DNA of 62,825 nucleotides from Trichodesmium erythraeum GBRTRLIN201 (GCA_018457135.1 JAGGDU010000014.1:1-62825), one strand, 5' to 3'; shown: positions 1-10,436, numbered from the stretch's first letter. A program made the numbers and translations. The notes: a model not told the origin generated them from the letters alone.

Positions 1-381
1 TTAGAACGGCCATTTATACCCAGTTTCCTGGTTTAGTGGCCAGCGAGTCGCACTAGCCCATATAAAATAGATGCCTTAGTTTTTGATTTATAATTTATGC
101 AACTTTAAGCACAATTTTTGATAAAAATGCTTCAAATACTGATTATATAAGTTTTTGAGATTAATTAGCTACCCTTAATTAATTAGGGTTTGCTCCCAAA
201 AAATCAGAAAAGGGTTGACTGGATCAAAACCTATATAGTTTTTTGAAAGTTTCTACTTGGGATTTTGAATCTCCTGATTTGTTAAAGCGGCCCTAATTGA
301 TTCCCTGTCAAAATATATATCCATCAATAAACCTTTTTACTCGTTCTGATTTGATGGACGTCAAAATATTTCATTCGTTTC
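1..381. other. Intergenic, no gene recognised
   Basis: No open frame of useful length is seen before trmL. Around 175-206 there is an AATTAGGGTTTGCT-type motif followed by an A-rich run. Similar AATTAGGGTT stretches occur near 5671, 6787 and 27699, so this is probably a dispersed intergenic repeat or an old transposon end. Nothing else is supported. Confidence 0.4.
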
Positions 382-843
382 ATGCCTAATATTGTCCTAG
401 TCTATCCACAAATTCCCCAAAATACAGGTAATGTTGCTCGTACTTGTGCTGCTACCAAAACCGAATTACATCTAGTCGGACCTTTAGGTTTTGAAATTAG
501 CGATCGCTATTTGAAACGTGCTGGTTTAGACTACTGGCCTTATGTCAAACTTAACTATCACAATGACTGGGCAGAGTTTAAAGTCTATCACCATAAACTT
601 GGTGGAAGACTCATTGGCTTCAGTAAGATGGGAAAATTAAATTATACCAAATTTCAATATCAAACAAATGATTGGCTATTATTTGGTTCCGAAACTAATG
701 GACTACCAAAAGATGTCTTGAACTATTGTAGTGCAACTTTATATATACCAATGACTCAGCCAAACGTTCGTAGTTTAAATCTTTCTGTAAGTGCTGCGTT
801 AGGTTTGTTTGAGGCCAGGCGTCAATTGGGTTATCTGAGTTAG
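382..843 (+). CDS. trmL: tRNA (cytidine/uridine-34-2'-O)-methyltransferase TrmL
   Basis: SPOUT-class (SpoU family) methyltransferase that adds a 2'-O-methyl group to the wobble base 34 of tRNA-Leu isoacceptors, using SAM. The 153-residue length is that of a minimal TrmL with only the knotted catalytic domain. The N-terminus reads IVLVYPQIPQNTGNVART, the diagnostic motif 1 with the Asn and Arg of the active site. Later motifs are LLFGSETNGLP and the C-terminal knot IPMTQPNVRSLNLSVSAAL. It stands alone: the next gene starts about 800 bp downstream. No strong ribosome binding site precedes the ATG, which is common in cyanobacteria. Family assignment is very secure; the exact tRNA substrate is inferred from the family. 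Confidence 0.95.
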   Translation: MPNIVLVYPQIPQNTGNVARTCAATKTELHLVGPLGFEISDRYLKRAGLDYWPYVKLNYHNDWAEFKVYHHKLGGRLIGFSKMGKLNYTKFQYQTNDWLLFGSETNGLPKDVLNYCSATLYIPMTQPNVRSLNLSVSAALGLFEARRQLGYLS

Positions 844-1638
844 AATCTTAATTTTATTACTCAAAAATTAAAATCCCTGTGGAGCTGTTGAGCAATTCTA
901 CAGATTTTTCTACACAGCTACCATAAGAACTGTTATGTGATCTCTACTCTAGGGTTTCCTGAAGAAGTAAGGGGAGTAGGTAGGATCATTGCATAAGGGC
1001 GTTTATACACTTAGTAGGAAGATTAAATTATAGAGGAGGTAGTCATATCTAATTTGTCCCTTGCTGCCTTCTAAAATTATTTTGTTCATAATGCTAACTT
1101 ATCTGAGCAAGAGCTACAGAAAAGCTCAGACTTTTTTCTACGGCCCAAGACTAAAACCTTCATTTACCAAGACTTTGATAGTTGATTGGCAAACCTCAGT
1201 CTATACATATAAAAAATTTTTATTACTCTAGCAATTGTTAAAAACAACAAGTTGTTGTATACCAATAATTTAGATTATATTTCTTCCTGAAATCCTCCTG
1301 CAAAAGTAGAGGGTTCTTTATGTAGAAGTAAACAAAAGAAAATATAGAAAAAAATAACTGGACTAATTATCAATAGAAAATAGAGTAATAGAAAACTAGA
1401 TTCAAAAATTAGGCTCTATAATAGGCTGATACTTCATCAAAAGTTAATTATTTTCTTTAATTTTGCTCATAACATGAAAATTCAGTTAAAATTATCCTTG
1501 CTTTTTTTCTCAAAGCAAGATAACCTAGCCTAAGTCTCTAACTAAAAGTGATCTGGACATATAAACTTAAGTGACCCAGATCATTCTTAATAAATAAGGC
1601 TTAAGACATTTAAACGTTTTTCAATAGGAGGTCGTTCT
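844..1638. other. Long 5' intergenic region of the M23 peptidase gene
   Basis: About 800 bp without a credible ORF. An 8-bp perfect inverted repeat (TGATCTGG at 1549-1556 and CCAGATCA at 1576-1583) lies about 55 bp upstream of the next start codon. It could be an operator or a leader stem-loop. AGGAGG at 1626-1631 is a strong ribosome binding site for the ATG at 1639. I could not recognise a known riboswitch in the leader. Confidence 0.4.
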
Positions 1639-4113
1639 ATGAAACGAACATTTCCGAATCAAACTAAGTCTGTTGCTCAGTGTGAACTTCACACAAAAGC
1701 AAGTATGGAACAGCTCAAACAAACAAATGTAGATAGTACTAAGGCTTGTTCCTCAGCTGCAATGATTGGACTTGCTGCTATCTCAACTACAATGGGTACA
1801 TCAGTCATGATCTTCCCTGGAGATGATGACTCTGCAGTAGCAGCAGAACTTCCTCAAGTAGATAAACTTCAATCATATTCTTATCAAGCAAGAATTTTAG
1901 AACTAAATGGTGCTGGGGTTAATAGCCAAAAAAGTTTACTGCTGACACAATTGGGATATCTAGATACTCAAAGAAATAGTAGTTATGAAGCAGGTGTAAC
2001 TCAATCTGAAACCGTTTTACCTTTGGGCCAAAAACTAGGGGCTTCTTTTTCCCCTGTGGAACTTAAACCGAAAAAGTTGATACCAGGACAAATCAATAAG
2101 TTGCCTTCTTTAGGATCTCTGGGCAAATTACAAGGTAAGAAAGCTCTGGGTAATGATTTCAAGCTATTTGAGAAGTTCAAAACAGGAATTAACCCTATTC
2201 AAGAACAAAAAAAACCCCCAGCAAAAATTTTGGTGGAGTCGAAGTATGAGGAGTTTGTTTCTGAGCCTGTACACAAGCCTTTTGACTTATCAAAAAAGAA
2301 ATTACTAGAAAAAAATATATCTCAGAAATCAGAAAATTTAGTTGTTCCCAAAACATCACTAGAAATTGCTTCCCCTAAGCTAAATAATAATTCTGATACT
2401 AAACAAGTAGCTGAGAATCAAACAGATATTTCTCAAGAGTCCATTGAAACTGAAGGAAGAAAACTAGAAGCAGTAGTTATTGATTCAGAGATAACATCTA
2501 CACAAGTTTCATTAATGTACAAAGTTCGTTTTGGGGACACATTGAGTTTAATTGCTAATGAGCACAATGTATCTGTTGGATTATTGGCTAAATTTAATCA
2601 AATTCAAGATCCAGACCGAATTGAAGTTGCAAAATTACTGAAAATTCCTCAGCAATTACCTTCTCAATCATTAACTCTAACAAGTTATAGAGGTGGAAAC
2701 TCTACTCACCTAGAATCAAATTCTTCTGAAAAACAAGAATTTGTACAACCAACTCTTGAGACGACAAACAATCACTTTGATTTTCCAGAAGCTAAGACAT
2801 CTATAATAGAATCTGATGCTCCATCATATAATAGACTTAATACAAGTGAACCATTAGCTTCAATAAAAGACAGTTCACATCTGATTTCTTCCCCTCAAGC
2901 TACAGACCAAGACTATCAAATAGATCATAAGTCAAAAGAATTTATAACTTCAAGACAGTCCGTTAATACATATAGCCCCAAAACTCCTCTCGTTAATGGT
3001 AAAGTCTGGCCTACTAATCTAACATCAAAAGTATCCGGGTCAAATTCTTCTACACATTTAGAAAACCAAATCCATCTTAGTAACAAGCAACCTGTTCAGT
3101 TATTGCTAATGGATAGAGATATTCAAGATCGTGAATTAACAATAACTGATAATCAAGAAAATCCTTATACAAATCGTTTAAGGTCAGAAATTGATAGGTT
3201 ACGACAGGAATATAATGATCAAAAAGATTTTGAACAATCTCAGCTCACCAATTTAGAATCAATAAATACCTCAGTACCTGAAGCACTATCTTCAGAAAAT
3301 AATTTATCTGTTAATGATCAATTTCCTATAGATCAGAACTTTAACAATGGATCCTTCAAGCCAACTGAGAAACGAGAAATTAGTAACCCCACTACCAGAC
3401 AATGGCCTGAAGAGATAGCAGCTAACGGACTAGAAAGAAAAAATACTGCTATAGTTCTGGTTGGATCTATGGAAGAAGATGAAATTATTGAATCTCAAGA
3501 GTCATCCCTTATACCAACAGCACCAGAAACTTATATTCCAGTTGGATCTGTGGTAGAAGATGAAATTAGTGAATCTCAAGAGTCATCGCGTATGGCAGCA
3601 GCACCAGAAACTTATAACCCAGAGCAGATTCTTAATAATCCTTCAATCGGAAAAATGGTTTCTCCAGATTTGCCACCCTTGGGTAAACCTGATTCTTATT
3701 TACCTGGTGGCTCAATGCAATTTACTGGGTATACCTGGCCGGCAAGAGGAATTCTTACATCAGGTTATGGTTGGCGATGGGGAAGAATGCATAGGGGTAT
3801 TGATATAGGAGCACCTACTGGGACTCCAATTGTTGCAGCAGCTCCTGGTATTGTTACTTATGCTGATTGGGACGGCAGTGGTTACGGTTATCTAGTGGAA
3901 ATTAAGCATCCCAATGGTAGTCTCACACTTTATGCTCATAACAGCGAGATTTTGGTTAGAGAAGGTCAAAAAGTGTCTCAGGGTGAGCTAATCGCTAAAA
4001 TGGGGAGTACAGGCCGTAGCACTGGACCACATTTACACTTTGAAATTCATCCTCAGGGGAATGGAGCAGTAGACCCTATGGCCTATCTTCCTTCTAGAAT
4101 TGCCTCTAATTAG
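1639..4113 (+). CDS. LysM and M23 (LytM) peptidoglycan hydrolase/amidase activator
   Basis: Large envelope protein of 824 residues. A hydrophobic stretch around residues 40-60 (AAMIGLAAISTTMGTSVMI) looks like a membrane anchor or uncleaved signal. A LysM domain lies at about 292-340 (YKVRFGDTLSLIANEHN). After a long, low-complexity Ser/Glu/Asn-rich linker comes a C-terminal M23 domain at about 695-815. This has GYGWRWGRMHRGIDIGAP and HLHFEIHP, keeping the zinc ligands H and D of HxxxD and the HxH motif, so it should be an active endopeptidase. The linker contains a tandem duplication of about 28 residues (VGSMEEDEI and VGSVVEDEI units, near 3460-3620). The start is fixed by AGGAGG eight bases upstream. 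Cell-wall remodelling or septation is inferred from the domain pair. Confidence 0.9.
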   Translation: MKRTFPNQTKSVAQCELHTKASMEQLKQTNVDSTKACSSAAMIGLAAISTTMGTSVMIFPGDDDSAVAAELPQVDKLQSYSYQARILELNGAGVNSQKSLLLTQLGYLDTQRNSSYEAGVTQSETVLPLGQKLGASFSPVELKPKKLIPGQINKLPSLGSLGKLQGKKALGNDFKLFEKFKTGINPIQEQKKPPAKILVESKYEEFVSEPVHKPFDLSKKKLLEKNISQKSENLVVPKTSLEIASPKLNNNSDTKQVAENQTDISQESIETEGRKLEAVVIDSEITSTQVSLMYKVRFGDTLSLIANEHNVSVGLLAKFNQIQDPDRIEVAKLLKIPQQLPSQSLTLTSYRGGNSTHLESNSSEKQEFVQPTLETTNNHFDFPEAKTSIIESDAPSYNRLNTSEPLASIKDSSHLISSPQATDQDYQIDHKSKEFITSRQSVNTYSPKTPLVNGKVWPTNLTSKVSGSNSSTHLENQIHLSNKQPVQLLLMDRDIQDRELTITDNQENPYTNRLRSEIDRLRQEYNDQKDFEQSQLTNLESINTSVPEALSSENNLSVNDQFPIDQNFNNGSFKPTEKREISNPTTRQWPEEIAANGLERKNTAIVLVGSMEEDEIIESQESSLIPTAPETYIPVGSVVEDEISESQESSRMAAAPETYNPEQILNNPSIGKMVSPDLPPLGKPDSYLPGGSMQFTGYTWPARGILTSGYGWRWGRMHRGIDIGAPTGTPIVAAAPGIVTYADWDGSGYGYLVEIKHPNGSLTLYAHNSEILVREGQKVSQGELIAKMGSTGRSTGPHLHFEIHPQGNGAVDPMAYLPSRIASN

Positions 4114-4172
4114 CTAGAGTATTGAGAAATCTAGCAGAATAATCTGTGAGCAGTTCGTGAGATAAATTGACG

Positions 4173-4207
4173 GTAAATTAATGAGGCTTAATGCCCCATT
4201 AATTTAC
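4173..4207 (+). terminator. Rho-independent-like terminator after the M23 gene
   Basis: A 15-bp stem with one mismatch (GTAAATTAATGAGGC paired with GCCCCATTAATTTAC) closes a 5-base loop. It lies 60 bp past the stop codon and is followed within 15 bases by a T-rich stretch. It is well placed to end the M23 transcript. Confidence 0.65.
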
Positions 4208-4468
4208 AAATATTATTTTTTGTCCTTTTTGTAAAAATTGATGTTATTATCGATTTAATTGCGCTTATATTTCATTTATATCAAAAGGATTCTTTGTTAA
4301 CAGATTGAGTAAATAAATTAACTATTTGGGATAGGATAAGTTTGGTTATAAGTAGGCCCTACTGAAATAAGAGTCTTGAAATATTGAAGCTGATTTTTTC
4401 ATTCCTAGTCCTAGAGACTGCTATTTACCTAATTTTTTTGTTAATTCCTAACTATTTTAAGTTTCAAA

Positions 4469-4600
4469 GCTGAGAATGTTGGACTGAAAACAAGAACTGT
4501 TCATCAAAATGGTAAAAGTTCAGATGAATCAAACTATGTGACAGTAGTCCCTAAAGAATTATCAGAAAGAATCTATGGTTGTAGACGCTACAGCACTTGA
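4469..4600 (+). pseudogene. TnpB (IS200/IS605 OrfB) C-terminal fragment
   Basis: A 43-codon open stretch reads AENVGLKTRTVHQNGK, then YVTVVPKELSERIYGC. This aligns by eye with the TnpB C-terminus AEN-GLx...CSNCGxVVPKELSERxHxC, the zinc-ribbon region just before the last RuvC motif. The CxxC half has been lost (NYVTVV instead of NCGxVV), and no DRD motif follows before the stop. The rest of the element is not recognisable. This is an ancient remnant, identified from motif memory only. Confidence 0.5.
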
Positions 4601-4931
4601 TGTGTCACAATCAAAACCCAAACAGAAATATAAAAAACAGGATATCGGTAAATTTCCTCCTTAGATTATTCTGGTGTCCGGCGTAAGGGTGGGACTGGGA
4701 GGTGAGAACCTGAGACTATACTGTTGTGTAATAATTCCTATGTATAGTTATAGGAATGAGAATTAATAAACGGGTAAAGTTTGTATTTGGGTTTAATCTA
4801 GTCTTTGAAATCTTCCCCGGCCGTTAGGCACTCCGGATATACCTACTTAGCAGAGGTCCAATGGCGGATTGAAGTTTCTTATGTTGCTATTGTTCATGTC
4901 TCATAGTACAACTAGACCTAACTTATAACTG

Positions 4932-5437
4932 GCCTCTGTATAGTTTTTTGTCTCGGACTACCAGGGAACAAGTAATTAACTAGTATTTATGACAAAATAT
5001 GTCTTCAAAAAAAACAACTAAAAATTCAGCAACTTATAGATGAGGCTTGAAAACTAATCTTTTGAAAAAAAAATTCTTAAATGATTGACAAAAATATAAT
5101 AATTTATGCTATTGTTATAAATGGTTAAAAACTAGGCTCAGTAGCTCAGTGGTTAGAGCAGGGGACTCATAAGCCCAAGGTCGCAGGTTCAAATCCCGCC
5201 TGAGCCATTTTTATTAAAAGTTATTTTTAAGGTAATTTCTAAAGTTTCCCATAGCTTTTAGTTGTGGGGGTATTTCTACTGAGCGAAAGTTATAAAGCAG
5301 GTTCATCTTTTGCAAGTATAAGCTCGGCGCTACTCACCCTAAACCACTATCCTTGCCTGGTGCCTCTGCGTTTTTTGTCTCGAACTACCTGCACGGGAAT
5401 AATTAATTAATACATGACATATTTCTTCAAAAAAACA
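4932..5437. repeat. Imperfect direct repeats flanking the tRNA
   Basis: Two related segments, 4932-5019 and 5362-5437, lie on either side of the tRNA at 5135. Both carry GCCTCTG, TTTTTTGTCTCG, an ACTACC core, an AATTAATTAA stretch, and CTTCAAAAAAA followed by CAACTAAAAA. Spacing inside the two copies differs by a few indels. They could be remnants of one transposon, or a duplication spanning the tRNA. Confidence 0.6.
5135..5207 (+). tRNA. trnM: tRNA-Met (CAU), elongator type, with mispaired anticodon stem
   Basis: A 73-base cloverleaf: perfect 7-bp acceptor stem (GGCTCAG with CTGAGCC), D arm GCTC/GAGC with AGTGGTTA loop, anticodon loop CTCATAA (anticodon CAT) and T loop TTCAAAT. The A51-C63 mismatch in the T stem also occurs in E. 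coli elongator tRNA-Met and is not a sign of decay. The anticodon stem is odd: GGGGA faces GCCCA, leaving only three G-C pairs and A31-G39 and G27-A43 mispairs. No CCA is encoded; the discriminator is A. It could be the functional elongator tRNA, a tRNA-Ile(CAU) substrate of TilS, or a decaying copy. Confidence 0.85.
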
Positions 5438-7891
5438 ACTAAAAAGTCGCCTGGTAGTTTTTTTGCATGGAATAGATCTAGTTCGGAACAGGAAGTTTAT
5501 ACAGGACATACAAAGGATATATTTATACCTTAATTTTTTTTTATTTTTTACTTAATATTATAACTTCTGTGATAATTTTTGGCGTCATATCACTGAATGT
5601 TTTTTCGATTCCCAAAAGCCTGAAAGCTAATATTCAGTTAATGCTTTAATATCTAATCAGCTAGCCCTAATTAGGGTTTACTAAGAAAAATTTATAAATT
5701 CTTGAAATTATTACAAAGGAGTTCAACTGGCTATCATTATAGAGGGTTTTTCTAGGGATAATTTTCCATTTAACAGCAGTTAAAAATTTTCTAGTGAACT
5801 TTCAGGTTGACCCACTTTTATGTAAATGATTGTGTAAATAGATATATTATTTTTGATGTGTTTTTTTAGATGCAAATAATGCACAATTTATGATGAAAAA
5901 ATGCCATAAATTATTAGTTTGAAGTTTTTTATATATTTCTTATAGCAAGTATAAATTAGTCTTTACTAATCACCAAACAATCATTATTAATCTTAGATTG
6001 CATATCCGAAAAAGCTGATGTGTAATGTCTATTTTATCAATGATTCTTTTTAGAGTGTATGCATCAGAAGAGGAATATCGAAACAATATATTTGTTCTGT
6101 ACTAAATATCTCTATTCGGAGTATTCTCATCTCGTTCTATTACAAAATTGATTATAAGTTTTGGAACCTTAAATCCTAATAGTGTGGGTATAATATGAGC
6201 TAGCTTTAAAGTTTTATCCTCAAAACAAAACTCGTAAGTTAAGGGAAAAAGTTTTACAAGATAAATTAAAAAATGTCCTGTAATGGAATTGTGAAATGTT
6301 TACTGTATGAGAGCAAAAACCTGAAGCAACAAAGTTAAATTTTTAGCATCCCATTGTGAGTTATACATAGTTATAGAATCATCAGGAAGAGGGTTTCGAT
6401 TCATAAAGAATACTCCTTGGAAAACTTCAGGTAATCCGTAGGTTAATCCTTTTTAATCCATATTGGGATATTACTAAGTTGTTGTTTTTTAATTACCATT
6501 GCTGAGTTTTGAAGAAAAGACGTTGGAAAAAAATATCTTTGAATTATATTTATTTAATTATATATCCTGAAATTATAATTGTTATAGTATTTATTGATTA
6601 TCTCCAAGTAGATTGATTTTGTTGACATCTTTTTCTCTCAAACACCTTACTGATATTTTTGAACCGTAATTCAGTAGAACAAGACTTTTAAGTATCTATT
6701 AGTTGAGTTTAGGAAAATAAGTATTCGTATCAAATTAATTACGAATCTATACAAGCTAAATTTTTAGCGTTTTTGTGAGATCGAATAATTAGGGTTAGCT
6801 GAAAAAAAATGAAAGCATTTACTTAAATATTATTAATAAATTTTGTGGGAAAAACATTTAGAATAAGTTGGCAAAACTTAGCCAAAAATGGATAATTTAA
6901 AGCTATTAAGGATAGAAAAATTGAAATAAAATATTTCCGACGATATCCTGTGTAGTTCTTATTTAGCCATACCTCTGTGACTCAATATTTTGTGTCTCCT
7001 TGCCTCTTTCTCTTACCCATAAAACATATTCAACAAGTTATTATAATAGGTAAATCATTTTGTTTATTCACCTTATTTGCCTAGGTAGCCGTTAAAATTT
7101 GTGCTATGTAACAAGATATAAATTTTATCTCAAGTTAACTTTCTAGAAGAGCTTGAAGTGACTTTATAAAATTTAATATAGTTTAGCAATTTCTGTGAGT
7201 ACCTACTTAGCTAAAAATCTTCAGTCCGAAAGTTATCATAAGTTTTAACAATTGGTTTGATAATAATATACAGGATTATCTTATAGGGTAAATATGCTAA
7301 AATATTAAATAAGGCTATTTGTATTTGTTCCAAGTAAATAAGATTTCTGGGGTTTGGATAACTATTGTAGTGTACTGTTAAATTCAGGCCATTTAAGAGA
7401 TGGTTACTATTGTTTTATGATTTTAGGATAGTTTCCAGGGCAAACTCATCTAGTTTGCTGATTTCTATATTTTTAATGGAATAAACATTATGTTTGTAAA
7501 ATATATTGTTAACAAGTACAAGAAACCTATGTCTATTGATAATTACTCCTGGTTTATTCACAAAATGTGTTGATCCTTGGGTAGGTTCTTCATATTACAT
7601 AAATTAGCTATTTTATGGCTGTCAGACGACAAAGTACAATTTGTTAAGTGGAAAAACTTTAACAGTAATTTTCTTAAAATAAAATCTATAACCATTATGA
7701 TTAATATCTTGAGAAGTGAAACAGTTAACTGTTAAATAATCAACTTTTTGATGGTCTTAAATACTGTAATAATAACAGTTTGCTGATGAAGGTATCAGTA
7801 ATTAAAACTCAAAGCTTTTAAAACTATTAGATTGAGATTAACTAATAGTAAAAAAAATTATCAACTCATTTTAATTAAGGAGATAAAAATC
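5208..7891. other. 2.7-kb AT-rich intergenic region
   Basis: Apart from the repeat ending at 5437 and the decayed frame at 6102-6449, no gene, RNA or transposon end could be supported. Degenerate AATTAGGGTT motifs occur at 5671 and 6787, like the one near 181. Long non-coding stretches like this match the low coding density of Trichodesmium-type genomes. Confidence 0.4.
6102..6449 (-). pseudogene. Decayed gene, unknown family, one internal stop
   Basis: On the minus strand a single frame runs about 115 codons with only one internal TAA and ends at TAG. It gives protein-like text: GLTYGLPEVFQGVFFMNRNP, then ITMYNSQWDAKNLTLLLQVF, a stop, then HIIPTLLGFKVPKLIINFVI and ERDENTPNRD. Composition (W, Y, P and charged residues in sensible positions) looks like a real globular protein, not random AT-rich translation. 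A stop lies just upstream, so the N-terminus is missing. I do not recognise the family. The ORF was missed because of the internal stop. Confidence 0.4.
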
Positions 7892-8491
7892 ATGACAGAC
7901 GAATGCCTGCGTGTGGGCCAAAAGGCTCCGGATTTTACAGCTACAGCTGTAGTGGATCAGGAATTCGAGACAATTAAACTGTCTGATTATCGTGGTAAGT
8001 ATGTAGTCTTGTTCTTCTATCCCTTGGATTTTACTTTTGTTTGCCCAACCGAAATTACAGCGTTTAGCGATCGTTATAAAGAGTTTGAGTTACTTAACAC
8101 TGAAATTTTAGGAGTTTCTGTGGACAGTGAATTTTCACATCTAGCTTGGATTCAAACAGATCGTAAGTCTGGAGGTATTGGGGATCTTAATTACCCCCTA
8201 TTATCTGATATAAAGAAAGAAATTAGTACAGCCTACAATGTTTTAGATCTAGAGGCTGGTATTGCTCTGCGAGGATTATTTATTATTGATAGAGAAGGTA
8301 TTATCCAGCACGCAACTGTTAATAATTTTGCTTTTGGCCGCAATGTGGATGAAGCTATCCGCACTCTACAAGCTATTCAATATGTACAAATTCACCCAAA
8401 TGAAGTTTGTCCTGTGGGCTGGAAACCAGGGGATAAAACTATGAATTCTGATCCAATTAAGTCTAAAGAATTTTTTGCTGCTGTTTCATAA
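7892..8491 (+). CDS. Typical 2-Cys peroxiredoxin
   Basis: Thiol peroxidase of the AhpC/Prx1 class that reduces H2O2 and alkyl hydroperoxides with thioredoxin-derived electrons. From the ATG at 7892 the protein is 199 residues, the normal length. This ATG is preferred over the frame opening at 7832 because AAGGAG lies ten bases upstream (7877-7882) and the family begins here. The peroxidatic Cys51 sits in FTFVCPTE, and the resolving Cys173 in EVCPVGW. GGIG is present near residue 95, but no C-terminal YF motif is seen, so it lacks one feature of hyperoxidation-sensitive enzymes. It is followed by a second thioredoxin-fold gene, separated by a stem-loop. Confidence 0.95.
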   Translation: MTDECLRVGQKAPDFTATAVVDQEFETIKLSDYRGKYVVLFFYPLDFTFVCPTEITAFSDRYKEFELLNTEILGVSVDSEFSHLAWIQTDRKSGGIGDLNYPLLSDIKKEISTAYNVLDLEAGIALRGLFIIDREGIIQHATVNNFAFGRNVDEAIRTLQAIQYVQIHPNEVCPVGWKPGDKTMNSDPIKSKEFFAAVS

Positions 8492-8539
8492 ATTGTTTTA
8501 GCTACTGGAGAAAGTACTTCATAATTTCCAGAAATATTC

Positions 8540-8584
8540 ACTCCAACACTATGGCTGAGATGTTTGACCTCAAAGTGTTGGAGT
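8540..8584. promoter_or_regulatory. Perfect 11-bp stem-loop between the two peroxiredoxin genes
   Basis: ACTCCAACACT (8540-8550) is perfectly complementary to AGTGTTGGAGT (8574-8584), with a 23-base loop. There is no T run after it, so it is more likely an intercistronic processing or stability element, or an operator, than a classic terminator. Confidence 0.5.
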
Positions 8585-8623
8585 TATAAATTTGAAATGT
8601 TGACTCTTTAATTAATTCTGATT

Positions 8624-9175
8624 ATGCTAACTTCTTATGATTTTAGGGGTTTACTAAATCAACGTTTTTTTCAAAATTTATTACCTATTCCAGCTATTAA
8701 TGATTTGGATAATGGTAAAAGAACGCCAGATTTTGAATTACCAGATATTACAAATGGTAAGTTGGTTAGATTATCTAACTATTGGGGAGTAACTCCTGTC
8801 ATAGTTGCCTTGACTCGTATTTTTACTGAAAAGCAGTATTGCCCGTTTTGTTTTCCTCATATTTTGGCTTTAAACAAAAATTATGAAAGGTTTTTAGAAC
8901 GAGGAGTAGAAGTATTAATGATTACTAGTACCGATGAGAAGCAAAGTAAGATAGTTGTGAATGATTTAAGTTTAAAAATGCCATTGCTTAGTGATTCTAG
9001 CTGTCAGGTATTTAAAAATTACAAGGTTGGTCAAGCTTTAGGGGCGCCTTTATCAGGGCAGTTTGTATTGGATAAACAGGGTAGACTTTGCTACAAACAT
9101 TTGTTTTCTTTTCTAGATCATAATGCTAGTATTGAGGACTTGTTGGGTATTTTAGATAATTATATTTTTGAGTAA
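8624..9175 (+). CDS. Peroxiredoxin-like (AhpC/TSA) protein with CxxC
   Basis: A 183-residue thioredoxin-fold protein. Residues 33-42 (RTPDFELPDI) and the following strand resemble the AhpC/TSA start. The active-site loop reads QYCPFCFPH with Cys73 and Cys76, a CPFC pair in place of the usual TxxC of peroxiredoxins. LSGQFVLDKQGRLCYKH is the usual later strand pair. It lies 130 bp after the 2-Cys peroxiredoxin on the same strand, suggesting a shared role in redox defence. It may be a thiol oxidoreductase or peroxiredoxin-like 2 type protein. The exact reaction is unknown. Confidence 0.75.
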   Translation: MLTSYDFRGLLNQRFFQNLLPIPAINDLDNGKRTPDFELPDITNGKLVRLSNYWGVTPVIVALTRIFTEKQYCPFCFPHILALNKNYERFLERGVEVLMITSTDEKQSKIVVNDLSLKMPLLSDSSCQVFKNYKVGQALGAPLSGQFVLDKQGRLCYKHLFSFLDHNASIEDLLGILDNYIFE

Positions 9176-9669
9176 AATAATTATTTACAGTTGAAATTAA
9201 GCACCATTACATTCATTGTTTTCTTACTCTAATTTGAAGTGAGTCATACAGCATAAAAATTTTGGTATCACAAATGGATATAATAAATTTTTGTGAGGTG
9301 CTTATTTCAGTAAAATCAGCGATCGCTATCAGAAACCAAAAGCAAATTCTGTATTCCAATTATGTTAAAACTAATATTAAATATTTCCAAGCTTAGGATA
9401 TTAAATTAAGTATTCAAGGTTTTACTTAATAATAATTATAAAGATTATCAAGAAAAATATCTATTACACACAATCTTGATAGTATTATCTATTACTTTAA
9501 TATATCTATTTCAATCAGCTTGGCTGTAGATTTTCTTGCAAAAGTAGCTTGACATAAGCATTTAATATTTGTTATCTCAATTTTATTGAGTATTATATTG
9601 GACTATCTGCTACTATTAAGCTGTCATAATTAAACTTATTTTTAAATTCTTTGAATTACTAGAGGAAAT
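9176..9669. other. Intergenic, no gene recognised
   Basis: AT-rich spacer with a single HIP1 octamer near 9320. No ORF, hairpin of note or transposon end could be supported before the transposase ruin that starts at about 9670. Confidence 0.4.
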
Positions 9670-10291
9670 TATTTTTGATATGATTCATTTCTATCTCTTA
9701 TTCTTATATATAAACGTATGCCTCGGTCTCCAGTAGAGATTAAGTCTAGTCGTTGAGCTATAGAATATCCAAAAAATATTTTCACAACTTTTAACTCTTG
9801 TTCTTCAGTAGCTTCATTATTTTCTACTTGATCATCTCCATGAGCATATAATGAACTTGAAACAAGAGTGAGCCGTATCTGTTTCTAGTTGATAAGTTTT
9901 CATTGTTTCTAACACCACATACATAAAAATTTTACTTAATCCTTTTTGATATATCTGGTCTAATACTCTTCCCAATTTATCATCATTAAAATACTCTACT
10001 TTTACTCCTGGTCTAATTAAATTTCCTATGGTAATTCCCAGGAAAAAATCTGTTAAATCAATATAGTGGAGATAAAACCTTACCTAACCCATTCAAGAGC
10101 ATTTCTTTAAATACCTGAACTGCTGTTACTTTTTCATTTGTTGATTCTCCAATTAACTCATTTATCTTCTTTCCTATGCCTATTTTATAAAGGATTCTTT
10201 CTACTAATCTTAAATGGTCTAAATTATTTACCTCTAATGATGTTTTTTTACCATTTTTTCCTACCTTAATGAGATTACAAAGACAGTTCAA
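9670..10291 (-). pseudogene. IS1634-type transposase remnant (DUF4277 N-terminus)
   Basis: Reading the minus strand from 10291, the first frame gives NNLDHLRLVERILYKIGIGK and a VFKEMLLNGLG stretch, the DUF4277 N-terminus of IS1634-family transposases. After a frameshift near 10058 it continues as GNLIRPGVKVEYFNDDKLGR with VLDQIYQKGL, and further on FFGYSIAQRLDL and RDRNESYQK. These follow the order of the intact family, with stops, shifts and internal deletions. The DDE catalytic part downstream is missing. No terminal repeats were found. A dead element. Confidence 0.7.
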
Positions 10292-10436
10292 GTTTTTTTT
10301 AATTAATCTAAATTGTTACTCAAATTTTATCGTTGTTCAATACTAAGTTTTGTAGCTCTAAATGTAGGTTTTAAAGTTTATCTAAGTCATCGAATTCCTA
10401 CATATACTATTACTATAGTACTTTTATAATTTTTGT

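Noticed and set aside
1400..1638. c-di-AMP (ydaO-type) riboswitch before the LysM/M23 gene
   Set aside because: The genomic context fits, but the conserved riboswitch core motifs could not be found by eye.
5183..5199. A-C mismatch in the tRNA T stem as a sign of decay
   Set aside because: The same A51-C63 mismatch occurs in E. coli elongator tRNA-Met; only the anticodon-stem mispairs are unusual.
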